From Metridium senile (Eukaryota; Cnidaria; Anthozoa; Actiniaria; Metridiidae), in NCBI GenBank assembly GCA_949775045.1, contig OX459105.1, positions 14,592,727-14,656,726 on the forward strand: DNA of 64,000 nt, written 5' to 3'. The notes beneath the pieces were generated by a model. That model did no database searches and had not been told where the DNA came from. It saw only the letters and a program-made list of their open reading frames with translations. Shown here in pieces: positions 32,547-44,891 of this stretch. The first letter of the stretch is position 1. Each line of letters opens with the position of its first letter. Made by a program: the position numbers and the translations under genes.

Positions 32547-33444
32547 TTAGGGACGAACCATTTGATTTTTCATGGGGGAAAGGGAGAATTTTTCTTGCAC
32601 GACATTTTTTTCCCCCTTCCAACCGCTGTGCGATATTGTTTTTTTTAAGGCATGTCCTTGCACGATATTTTTTTAAAACCATTTATTATTTTTCATCTAC
32701 AAAATCCAGTCTATCATGCTATTTGTTATACAATCTCTAAAATACTGTACTATATAGTACTATACTGTATAGTAATACAGATCAATTCAGGGAAGTATAA
32801 ATATGCGTCAGATTTCACATAATAGTTTGATTTAAAAATTGCAATCTACTCTGGCCCCACTCTGGGCCAAAATAGCCGTAGCTTTAAAAAGCTAAAACAG
32901 CTCTGTGGGGTCATAACGGCTCCAGCAAATTAAATGTGTGATTGGTATTTCAATAATTAACTCAAAAATCTAGGCTTGTTTTACATTATTCAAATAAAAA
33001 GTTAATGATTTTGCACTCTAATGAGCAAAATAGAAAGTAAGCCCAATTAATTATCATCATCGACTTTTAACGATTTAGTGTAAAGACATCTGATTTACTC
33101 CACCAAAAGCTTCCAAAGGAACTGAAGTGAAGAAGAAGAAAGCCAAAAAACACACCCATGATCATGATGTGTATATTGAACAAAAAAGTGGGTGTTTTCC
33201 TTTAAAAAGCCGGACAAATACAAATATAGTCTTTTGGGAAGGGTGTTGTTAAAATAACGACTGTTATACAAAAAAACAAAAGTTGGCTTGCTCGATATTT
33301 TTTTGCTCTGTTTGATATTGCTCGATATTTTTTTAGAGGTTAAAAGCCTTGCTCGATATTTATTTTGGGATTTTCCCTCCCCTCCCCCCCCCTCCTCCCC
33401 CTCCCCCCCCCCCCCTCAAATAATCCAAATGGTCCATCCCTTAA
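32547..33444. mobile_element. ~0.9-kb terminal-inverted-repeat element, unit 2
   Basis: Copy of the element at 21096-21992 with a slightly longer poly(C) and CCCTTAAAAAATGG at the right flank. Confidence 0.65.
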
Positions 33445-36400
33445 AAAATGGCTGCCTAATTATCAATGCGACGAGTAATGCTTTTCTGAAAATGTATAAA
33501 TTACCTAACACTCTTTGACTAATCAAATTAAGAAAGTCACAGTAGACACTCTAGCGATTAGCAATTGCGGTCATGCGAATTTTTAATAGTTCAGCGGTCT
33601 AGCGCATGCTCATACAAAACTCCCCTCTGCTCCTCAAATGTACAATGTTAAATAATTTTTTTGATGTAGATAGTTGTGCATAACTGTTTCCTAGTCTGTG
33701 ACCGAGTTTTAGCTCAATTAGAGAAAATAGCTCTACTATGAATTGTGCTTAAACTCGGTCACAGACTAGAAAACAGTTATACACAACTACGACAGAAAAA
33801 GTCTATATTATTGTATATTTGAGGCATAGCGAAAGGATATTTCGCGACTTCATACATTTACTGTAAAAGTGACGAGCTTGGCTCCCTGTGATATATTCTA
33901 TTGTCCCACATCGCTGCTAGTTGCTAGGTGATTTTAATATGGGAATTTAGTTCCCTTCATGCTGTTGTCTCCCTATTGTCATTTTAATTTTGTTTGATAT
34001 TGTATAACCTTTTTTTGAGAGACATATTGAATTGATTAATTAAAAGATAAAGACTTTAGAAGTGAGCTAACAGTTGAAACGTCGCGGTACATATATAAGT
34101 ATTTTCTACTGAATAGCTTCGTGTTGAGACAAAAAAGGAAAAGGATTTTAATATTAGCATTATATATTTAACTAGATAGCGCCAGGAAGACAACTTCCAT
34201 TCGCTTTTTATTATATTTTTGTTTTTCTCCTCTTTTTTATATGTTTAATTAGCTTTTGTAGACGTCAGTAGTTGTTTTTGTCGTGTTCTCTAGATACCGG
34301 TACATGGCAATTGCTTATTCATATTAACTTTGCCGAAAATATTTGCTGTTTAATTCTATAAATACGAAATCAAAACTGTCATACTTTCAGTTCATAATTT
34401 ATTTATTTTTTTTAAATTGTGAAATCGAAAATTTCATATTCAGTCAATATTTATTTATTTTTTTCCTTTTTAATCGAAACTTTAATTCAATTTGCTATTT
34501 TCTGTTCATGATTTATTTTAAGAAAACTCAGTTCCTGTTAGCTCATTCTTGACATTATTGATTTAGCCATCGGAAAGAGGAACAATATATATTTTTCGCA
34601 GCGTTTTTCTCTCCGATTATTTTAGATCATTCTGCCGTTTTCTTCCAGTGATTTCTACAATTAAATCTCACGGTCTCTCAAACTTCGTCCCAGGTCATTA
34701 TCCATTCGCTTTAACCACAGGCGAAAAACCTCTTACTTGTTTCCAATAACACCATAAAGATAGTAAGCACCTCGATTATTCGTGTTTAGATGTATGCCCA
34801 TAATTCCTTCTGTACTTGATGTACCTTGGAATGTGTTTGCCTTTTTTCATCATTTGAAAGCAATATTTTAGTTTTATCCTAACAATGTTTACATTCATAG
34901 TGATAACGTTTCCTCAACCAAATTTTTTTTTTTATTATTATCCAAGCTTTCGGGCCTAACAGCCCATCATCAGGGTTACCATGTAAGTGCAAAAACCGGT
35001 TGAAAACCATTAATACAAACACTATATTAATTGCGCGCGCTATTCTACGATGGAATACAGAATACGTTCTTATGAACGAAAAACTGATAACATAATTACA
35101 AAAGAGCTATATAGTTAGTTGGAAGTTTCTTCCACTGTCTCTATTAATTAAAAATTGATTTTTTATTAGAAGCAATGTAACAGGCTTCTGCCCACTTTCT
35201 CTTTTATTCTAGAAATATACAAAAAAGGTATCATGGGACAAAATGTTTGAAGAAAATGGACATTAATTTTTCAATGTCTTCTCTATCGTTTACAAAAAAA
35301 AAAGCTTTGCCTAAATTTTTTCTTCGCCAGATATGTATAAAAAATATGTTTTGCGTGACACGTTAAACATAACCTAGAATGAAGAGATCAAACATTGATA
35401 ACTTTTTTAAAAACATAGTTTGTTGTAGATAGTTCAGCATATTCGATTATATAGTTTATATGCATCCATGCCAAGTAAGAGAAACCGTTTCACTAACTTA
35501 AAAAAATCCCTAAAACCTTAGTACATATAGATTTTAACACAAATAAAAAAATAACAAAGCGCATTATAAATATATAAGATTTATATTATAATAAAACAAC
35601 ACTGGCCGAGCGGCTTACAATCTTAGAGTATAATATTAGTAATTATAGTATAGGTTGTCCATTATACTAAAAAAAACATCTTTCTTCTTGATAATTTCAT
35701 TCCTCTTGAAATCGATTAATTAGCAATTTTTTCTCGATATAGTTACAAGTTCTTTTTCTTACTTACACGTATCAATGGTTTGTTAGCCTGCGTACAGCCG
35801 GTTTAATTACCCGTAATATTACGGGTAATTAAACCGGCTGCACGGAGGCTATGGTTTGTGAGTGTTGTGTGTGTTAATATGAGCTAGTTATTGAACTATT
35901 TGGTCGCTGCTAGACAGGGTTTCTGTGTTGCGTCATGATTATTTTATGTCCCTGTAATACAGGTTCGTGAGTGTAGTTTGGGATACGAGGCAGACGGTTC
36001 AAGTCATTTAAAAACGATACGCTTAACTCTGTCTATTAAACTGTCTAAAACAATAACCTCTCAGCTATTAAAACGCGCTTGTTAGTAACGCTTATTCACA
36101 CAGTCAGTAAGTACATTATTACCACCATACCTTGAGAGGGTGTTTTCTCCATCGTCACAGATACCACCGCAAACAACAACAATACTATCATCATCTTCAT
36201 GATTGTTATCACTGCTTCAAAAAGAGAGTTTCTGATTCCTTTTCTTTAAACGAAGCGAACTGGTAGATACAGAGACTCGAACCTTGAATGCGGTAATCTA
36301 TAGTATATCTGTACTATATGATTCAGTGCATGGTGTAGAAGTTTGAACATGTAAAAACAAGTTAATATTGAAATGTTTGTCAAGTTAAGTGCTCTTTGAT

Positions 36401-39400
36401 TGTTTTGTATGCAGTGTATAAAGTTTCTTTTTATTCTCAGTTCAACGTGGGTCACAAATTATTCTTTTTGAATTGCATAATTAATTGTCTACCTATTTTG
36501 TCCGATAAACTTTTTCAAATATAACTATTTCAACTAATAATGCACAGAATTAAAAGGCGTCAATGACTGTTTAAACTGACTAAGATGTATCAATTAGACA
36601 ACACAAAGTCACGCACCCATGACGTTATAGACTCACGTTAGAATAAATATATATATAACGAACGATTAACAAGCCGGTAAATAGTTCATAGTTTAATTTT
36701 TTTTACCAATAAGAAGAGCGCGCGTAATAGTTTGATTTGAGTAGCCATATCTTAGTTGTTGTAAATGTGAGTTACTGTAAATACCGTTTTGCTCGGTTAT
36801 AAACCCTCTGTAACCTCGTTTTTGCAATGTGGGATCCCTGTGTTGTTGCCCGTTGGGATACCTGTGGTTGGACTTTTTTCCGGGTTTCAATTTTAAGATC
36901 TTGACCAGAATCAGTACGTTGTTCTTCAATCTTCAGTACAAATGGATAAATCAGTAAGTTTTGCTTTTAAAATTATATTCCAAGTTTTTTTTAAATTTAA
37001 ATTTATCATTATATTATATAAGGAAAACCAGGACTGAATTAGCAATCGTGAAGAGATTAAGAAATAGAACTTCTTGTCCGCTAGCTTTATATATATGAAG
37101 TATATGAACTGGTATTAATGATATTTCATAAATGCGTGGCTTACGTTGTGCGAGGACAAACAGAAAAGTTAGCTGTATTAATTAGCGTTATATTTTAAGC
37201 TTGATGGACGTGACGACGTGTGTATTTGCTCAATATATTTGCTTCCTGTCTTGTCTTACGATTGATAACATCATGTGATATGATTCTTAATTCTTGTTTT
37301 TTTTGTTTTTTTGTTTTGCCTTTTTATCGTATTTTCCAACAGAGTCCAACATAGTTTATTTCTCAGTCGACAATTCAGAGAAACTCTTCGACACCTGACA
37401 TTCGGTTATAATTTACTTATTTTTTTATGAAAGTTCCTGTATTAGCTCAATCTCGAAATCTTTTGAAATGCTTTCAGTTTTAAATGACGATTACAAGTAG
37501 ATCTTTTCTGAAAACAACTGAAATCAGCTTAGTTATAATCGATCTAGTTATCATGTCGACCATTTCTGATTTGATACTATACATGGTGTTCGGCCTATAA
37601 TTGGTTACTTTCATTCCAACCAGTTATTTTTTTTTCACCAATTTCTTGTAAACGGCATTTCAAACGCACTTAGTTATGATCTTTTATCTTTATCGTAACT
37701 TAATAGACAACTCTGTTTTGTATCTATTTATTTATTGTATTTATTATCTTTTCTTTGAGATACCCTGTTTAAATATTGGTTAAAATAAATAAAAATAAAT
37801 AAATTTTATTGAGTGATAAATACGACATTAAAACTGAAAAATACAAAGAAACTTTACTTTGTCAGCCAAAGGGGAAAGCGCGAACGGCAATATAAATCCC
37901 ATGTAAGGCACTTCCCGTATATAATGGACTATATAATAGAAAATTGTAACCTAAAAACGTAATAATTTTGCAGTCTTACGACAATACAGTCACTAGAACT
38001 TGAATTGAACTCAATTTATAACGAATTGTAAATTAATTAAGTTTACCAGGATACTTCTTTACAGTGGTAGAAACTGAACAAATACCTTCTGAACTCTTCA
38101 ATTCGTAAATTATCTAAACAGGATGTCAAAGAACGCAACGAGATGTAACAAACATTATGCTAATATTATTTTGATATACAGCTTTTTCAAAAATGTTGAC
38201 TTATGTGAATGCTGAATAGGGGAGGGGAGGGATGGGAAATTCAATGGTTTTGATATGATGTCATTTATTTTGGCACCTGTTTTCTACATTGTTAAAATAC
38301 ATTTTCCTTTCAGAAGTTATTCTACACCTTTGGTAAAATATCACAAGTCTGGCTTGAACCTTTTATATAAATATATCTTTGTCTGAAATTGTCGTATTTC
38401 GTTGTGAATGAATTTAAATATAGTATTTTAATACATAAGTGCATTAAAAATAAAGCAATTTATGGCCATGGGATAAAAAGGTTATCTTTAGCGAAAAATA
38501 TATCGTTAGGAATCAACCGAACAATAACCTCCGTGTATAACCTTCTTTAGCCGCAGGCGAATAACCTCTTATTTGTTTTGTTCAAAAACAATGATTGTAA
38601 GCACCTCGATTATTTGTGTTTAGATGTAGTATTTCCATAATATCACAACAATAGCCTCCATGTTCCTGACAAGAATAATGATTTTAAATACCATGATTAA
38701 TCGCGTTTAAATGTATGCCCATAATTCCTTTCTGTACTTCTATCACCTTGGACAATGTGTTAGTAAAATTGTTTGCCTTTTTTCAGTTTCAGTAAACACA
38801 AATGAATTCATCATTTCAATGCAATATCTTTATTTTTAACTGACTTAGTTTTATCATAACAATGATTACTTTACATTCTATAGCTAGCTACATACATTTA
38901 AACTTTATTCTTAACTTTTTGACATTATAATTAGTAGTCTTTACTTGTCCTTTGTCCTTTCTTGGCGTACATGGAATACATATGGAATACACTGAATAAA
39001 GACAAAAATAGAAATGTTGAGGAAAACAGTTTCTTGTATACTTTACGCATTGATCATCACCATCCAGTATTTAAAACTTAGTAATATTTTTGTAGACTGA
39101 AATTTGAGGCTCATCATAATCCAGTCACTGCATATTTATTGTCGTAATTTCTCTGACAAAATGCCGTAACTGACGTTATGGTTCTATGATTGCTGTATAA
39201 TACGCGGTGTCGGCACACTCACATGCATATTGATTTTTTAATTAAATAATAATAATACCTTATTTGCAGCCGTACAGTTCCATTCTCAATACCATATGAT
39301 TGTGGTAGGTTTTTGGATAGACCCTGATGTACCGTGCTTGGATGGGAGGATTGAGGTCATGCTTCACCACCGAGTTTTGGTCAACGTTTGCTGCAAAGAT

Positions 39401-39444
39401 CCTGCCTGTTTGAAGTAGACTAAAACTGTCAGACTATTGTACTA

Positions 39445-39933
39445 GAGTGATTTTCGCATGATCGTGAAATGATAGTCAAACTAATAGTTAGTAGAGTAAA
39501 CCCATTGTTTTCTTTTGTTCTTTGTCAACTACCACAAACTAAATGGTCTATTTTCTTGCACGGTCATATGAAAATCACTCTAGTTCTACCGAAATAGAGT
39601 GGTTTTCATTAACCCGTGAAACACACTTTAGCGTATTACACACTATTACACTTGGTTGTTTTGTATTTTATTGTCTTACACAACTATTACGATCTATTAC
39701 ACTTTAGCTATTACACTTTGTTTCACGGGTTAATGAAAACCACTCTAACAATACTATGGACAACAAGATGGTGTGTGTGGGAAGGGACTAAAGAGTGAAG
39801 TCATTTAACTCGTGAAATAGATATTAGACTAATACACCTTAGCAGTCTCTAATTCCATTTTTTTTTTTTTAGTCTATTTGACTATTACACCTTGACTATT
39901 TAATTTTGTTTCACGGGTTTAATCTCTTCACTC
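39445..39933. mobile_element. Three TA-flanked MITEs in intron 4 of gene C
   Basis: MITE 1 39445-39580, MITE 2 39597-39745 and MITE 3 39791-39933, matching the cluster in unit 1. MITE 1 is 5 bp shorter here. Confidence 0.88.
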
Positions 39934-40642
39934 TAATACAGTGACGTTGTTTTTGTTTTGCCAACCAATCATTAATTTGAATATATAAGCTGGAACTTTC
40001 GAGTTTTTATTCGCTAATTTTTAGTTCTTATGGAAAATAACTTATCACCTGCTATCAACTATTGGGACTATATATACATAAGATACTTGCCTGCTTGATA
40101 CTTTTGGAAAGTACTTCCATCTAAGCTATACTGCAGCCAGTAGCTCTTTACCCAATAGGTACTTGTCTTACTGCCTTGCATTGTGTAGCGATACCAGTTA
40201 TGGTGGTAACTTTACTGAGATCGACTTGTAACCATTGCCCAACTCTGTTTGCTCCGGTTGCCCATCCATTTGAATTCATGTTAAGTCTTCCATAGTATGG
40301 TCTGTAACTGCTACTAGCCATCGAAGAGGCGGTGATCTTGGAGTCAGGGATGGCTTTGCTTTGCATTCCAAGAGGAACACTTACATTGCATGGTAGGCCT
40401 ATAAGTGAAAAGGTAGAGTACAAACACTAAAAGTGTGCAACATTAATCAATTATTGGATGATCGAGGCTGAGTATGATATCACAAATTATGCCAACCAAG
40501 GATATAGAGATTACTTCATGGTTAGTGAGTGCGTACGATTTTTATTCACGAGTTGTGAAGAATTACAAACGAACGAGCGAGGCTCTGCGAGCGAGTGAGT
40601 TTGTAATTCTACACAACGAGTGAATAAAAATCGTACAAGCGT

Positions 40643-42518
40643 ATATAAGTACTGAGATATTAATTCCATACAATAGCCATTTTTAAGAACGTGACTTCAG
40701 ACAAATTTCAAACTCAATCAGTTTTATTTGTGCATCGATAATCCGATAAGTAAGCTTACAATACTTCTGAGCTGAATTTTTTTTATAAAAAAACATTCTA
40801 AAATCGATTTAAAAGTGTGAAACTTTTTCAGGAAATACAAAAAAGTGTCATAAAATACATAAGATGTCTTTATAGAAATGGAAATGGCAGTTTTGAAAAT
40901 AAGGCAAAGTTCAACTGCAAAACAACGAGCCAAAAACAACTACCACGATTAATCTAACTAATTAATCTGAATCCGAGTCCATGACTCTAATTCTTTTGTA
41001 CCTTTTCGAGGACTCAGATGTCGTCTGACTCTCTGCAGTTGGTGATTGATTCAAGGTGTTTATAGATATGTTAAAAGTTCCTCCCTGAATCGAAGCGCCA
41101 GAAAACAAAGAGAGTGCTTGTTGTTGCTGTGGGCTGCGAAGCTGTTCTTGATGACGGGTACGTTTGTACTCACTAAGCGTAGTTTCTTCAATGAAACCAT
41201 CCTTGTTGACATCTTCCTTTCCTCCAGTAGCTAAATCACTCAAAGCCTGAGACATTTTCATTTGCTGGTTGTGTGATACCGTCGCGTAATTAGTGACACT
41301 CTGCAAGTTCTTGTGTCCAGAAATTTGAATTATGTCCGTTGGAGGAATGTTATTATTTGTCAAAGTCTGCATCATGGTTTTACGGCCGCTATGATTCGTC
41401 AAATTGGGACCAAGTCCTGCTTTTTCTGACATTCTCTTCATAAGAGAATTGAGTGTGTTGATACCCAGAGGTGAGTTTTTAAACCAAGGCTTTGATGAAT
41501 AGTCTTTTCTACAATTATTTATAGCAAGATAAAACTTCGTCATTTCTCATTTCTTCGGGTCGTTTTGCTGCGTAGACTTTATACACAGCGACAGGATTTC
41601 TATCACCGGAGGAGGCAGAAATCATTTTTGGCGTAACTTTTCTTACATCTCTTGGGTTCTCTCCTGTTCGAGTTTTAGTTTGCCTTTCGAAGTACTCCAA
41701 GTACTCTTGGCCAGTTGCTGTTTGACGTAGTTTAACATCGCCCCAACGCATGTCCCTGTGCTCTTTACAGCCGCGGAGTCCGAAAAACATTGTATTATTA
41801 AACCAAACTGTATTCAGAAGAGCTTCAGGATTTGAACTGCCTAAAATATCTTTTTCGTACAGGATATTAACTTCGTCTTTACTAAGTGAAGTAGCCGCAT
41901 TTGGTTTGCCCCCTTTGCCTTTTTGTTTTAAGTCTTTTTGTTTTGATTGGAGTGCTTGTCTAGCTTGTTCAAACTCTTTGTCCTTGATAATGCTAAATCC
42001 GTAATTATGTTTCTTGAGATGTCTTTCAAAGCTAGCAAACATTGAACGAAGAGAGTTTGGTTCGTATTCTTCATTGTTTTCCTTCTTTCGGACTGCAAGT
42101 ATGAACTCGCTCAAGTATTCACGGAGTTGTAAAGGTGGAATGTCTTCAGCTTTCCTCGATTCCCCTTTTAACCGAAGAAACTCTTCTAAAAGAGCAACAT
42201 TTTGTGCTGTTTTTCTTTTAGTGCTTTCATTTTCTTGGCCTTCTATAAACTGTTGTACACTGGATATCTCGGCAAATCTACTCGTGGACATGTTTACACA
42301 ATGAAAAGCGACTAGCTTCACTCTAAACTCACCGAAGTGGCGGGAAAACGTGATCCGATTATTTTCACCCGTGAAAAAAATCGTCCCAGGGCTGTGATTG
42401 GCCGGACGATATTTTTTCACCCGTGAAATAAATCGTATGACCAATCACAGCCAAGGAAAAATATTTGAGATCATTTTTATTGCTTGCTTTGTAAAATAGT
42501 ATATCTCAGTACTTATAT
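40643..42518 (-). mobile_element. Crypton-like element in intron 3 of gene C
   Basis: Same element, same 18-bp inverted ends and same insertion point as in gene B. It was therefore copied with the unit and not inserted again. Confidence 0.75.
40962..42291 (-). pseudogene. Crypton-type tyrosine recombinase, split over two frames (unit 2)
   Basis: Frames 42291-41515 and 41543-40962 translate identically to the unit 1 copy, including the one-base shift between the first catalytic Arg and the HxxR box. Confidence 0.85.
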
Positions 42519-43993
42519 GATAAGGGTTGTAACAAAGAGATCATGCATATTGGATATACTTACCTATGCATAAGTGACAAGTAAATGGGCAGTACTTTGG
42601 ATTCACTTTCCAAACCTTAGTGCAGTCGTTATTTGCCTTCACAACCTTACAGCTTTGTTTGGAGAGCATGTCGTTACAGCCTGAAAAACATTCCCAAAGT
42701 ATGCGTCGGTAACATATAATGGGTTCGACTTAATAACACTAGCAGCTGGGAACCTACTATCCTAAAAAGTGACTGAGTGTGCGATTATGTTCAGTAAAGG
42801 GGTGTGTTTGTGTTGTTGGGGGGGGGGGGGGGGGGGGAGGGAGGGGGGAGGTAGCTCAAACATTTGGAGAAAGTCGCAAAGCCATATAAGGAAAAGTCTA
42901 TACTTATAACGTGCACCAACTTGATGACATAGACTGTTTAAATTACTTACGGTGAGTTGTGAAGCAAAGCTTTTTCAGGTTAGCGTGCTTGGCCAGGAAA
43001 CCGTTGACTTTCAAATAGTGACAGATAACAGAGTTGAGAGCATCGCGTTTATCAACACCTGAAAGTAATGTAGAAAACAAAATATATCATTATAAACCTT
43101 TGTTACTACCATGCACGTAGGATAAATTTATTTTATTGTCACCAAGCTTTCGGACTTAGCGTTCGTCTTCAGGGCATGAATGAGCTACTTTATTTACTAC
43201 GTCAGTAGTAACAAAGATTTATAATGACAAATTAACACACCCACGTACAAAGGCGTTTTAAAATATATCATGTATTTTTTCGCATTAGTAATACATAAAA
43301 GTTATCTAAAATCAATAAGGAACACGTTTCTGTGCCATGTTTCATGTGCCATGTTTCTCCGATTTGATCCTTAGCTTTGACAATTTCATTGTTCGTAAAT
43401 ATACCACATTTTCTTACAAGAAAAGTTTTCTTTGATACAGTTTCCTTGCTGTTCGTGGTGACGTCTGATCACGATGAACAATCGCATTTTATATTTGTGA
43501 GGCGGTTAGTCAGGTATGCTCGTCTTGCGATTTGGTATCTTTTAGGTTATTAATATAATATTGAATTAATATTAGAGTATCGAAAAAGGTACGTAGAGCC
43601 CATCCCTTTTCGTATACATAGCCGCACTTTTTTCGTTTTTTTGTTTGTTTTTGTGGTATTTATATTATAAAAAAAATACACGGGATCATTTGGGGCGCGT
43701 TGGGATCCCTGTGTTGAACAATGTTAAACAGCCTTATTTGTTCTTCAATCTTCAGTAAAGATGGATAATTCAGTAAGTTTTGCGTTTAAAATTCATTTTC
43801 ATATCGCGATATTATTTCAGTTGACTGTCCTTTCATGATATACTATTGATTTTAGTGGCAAAAATGGGGAAATAAGTCAAAATAACAATTTTGTTATTGT
43901 ATTACAGCACCTTTCGTACTATTACGTGACATCCGTGATGATTACGCCGTGACACCGTAATTAGTTGGTATTGTGAACAATGCCTTATGCACC

Positions 43994-44891
43994 TTAGGGA
44001 CGAACCATTTGATTTTTCATGGGGGAAAGGGAGAATTTTTCTTGCACGACATTTTTTTCCCCCTTCCAACCGCTGTGCGATATTGTTTTTTTTAAGGCAT
44101 GTCCTTGCACGATATTTTTTTAAAACCATTTATTATTTTTCATCTACAAAATCCAGTCTATCATGCTATTTGTTATACAATCTCTAAAATACTGTACTAT
44201 ATAGTACTATACTGTATAGTAATACAGATCAATTCAGGGAAGTATAAATATGCGTCAGATTTCACATAATAGTTTGATTTAAAAATTGCAATCTACTCTG
44301 GCCCCACTCTGGGCCAAAATAGCCGTAGCTTTAAAAAGCTAAAACAGCTCTGTGGGGTCATAACGGCTCCAGCAAATTAAATGTGTGATTGGTATTTCAA
44401 TAATTAACTCAAAAATCTAGGCTTGTTTTACATTATTCAAATAAAAAGTTAATGATTTTGCACTCTAATGAGCAAAATAGAAAGTAAGCCCAATTAATTA
44501 TCATCATCGACTTTTAACGATTTAGTGTAAAGACATCTGATTTACTCCACCAAAAGCTTCCAAAGGAACTGAAGTGAAGAAGAAGAAAGCCAAAAAACAC
44601 ACCCATGATCATGATGTGTATATTGAACAAAAAAGTGGGTGTTTTCCTTTAAAAAGCCGGACAAATACAAATATAGTCTTTTGGGAAGGGTGTTGTTAAA
44701 ATAACGACTGTTATACAAAAAAACAAAAGTTGGCTTGCTCGATATTTTTTTGCTCTGTTTGATATTGCTCGATATTTTTTTAGAGGTTAAAAGCCTTGCT
44801 CGATATTTATTTTGGGATTTTCCCTCCCCTCCCCCCCCCTCCTCCCCCTCCCCCCCCCCCCCTCAAATAATCCAAATGGTCCATCCCTTAA
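43994..44891. mobile_element. ~0.9-kb terminal-inverted-repeat element, unit 3
   Basis: Copy of the element at 32547-33444, apparently identical. Confidence 0.65.

Larger units (their letters stand above)
27808..36200 (-). pseudogene. Gene B: ShKT + F5/8 type C copy with a frameshift in exon 4
   Basis: Exons in transcript order are 36200-36131 (signal peptide), 31611-31504, 31233-31117 (ShKT), 28951-28644 and 27953-27808. Exon 4 is 308 bp instead of 303, because five extra bases at about 28731-28735 (GCATT in the plus strand) follow GIATQ. The frame then ends at a stop at 28701, inside the exon and upstream of the last intron. This removes the last third of the discoidin domain, and nonsense-mediated decay would be expected. 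Exon 5 itself remains intact (ARYIRVYPKTYHNHM to LRMELYGCK). All splice sites look normal, including the GC donor after exon 4. Intron 3 carries the Crypton and intron 4 carries three MITEs. The insertion is shared with copy C but not D. Confidence 0.8.
32302..43748. repeat. Amplified unit 2 (11.45 kb)
   Basis: Contains exon 1 of gene B and exons 5-2 of gene C. It differs from unit 1 by a handful of small changes and from unit 3 by two 5-bp indels noted by eye: the first MITE at about 39492, and exon 4 of gene C. Confidence 0.95.
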
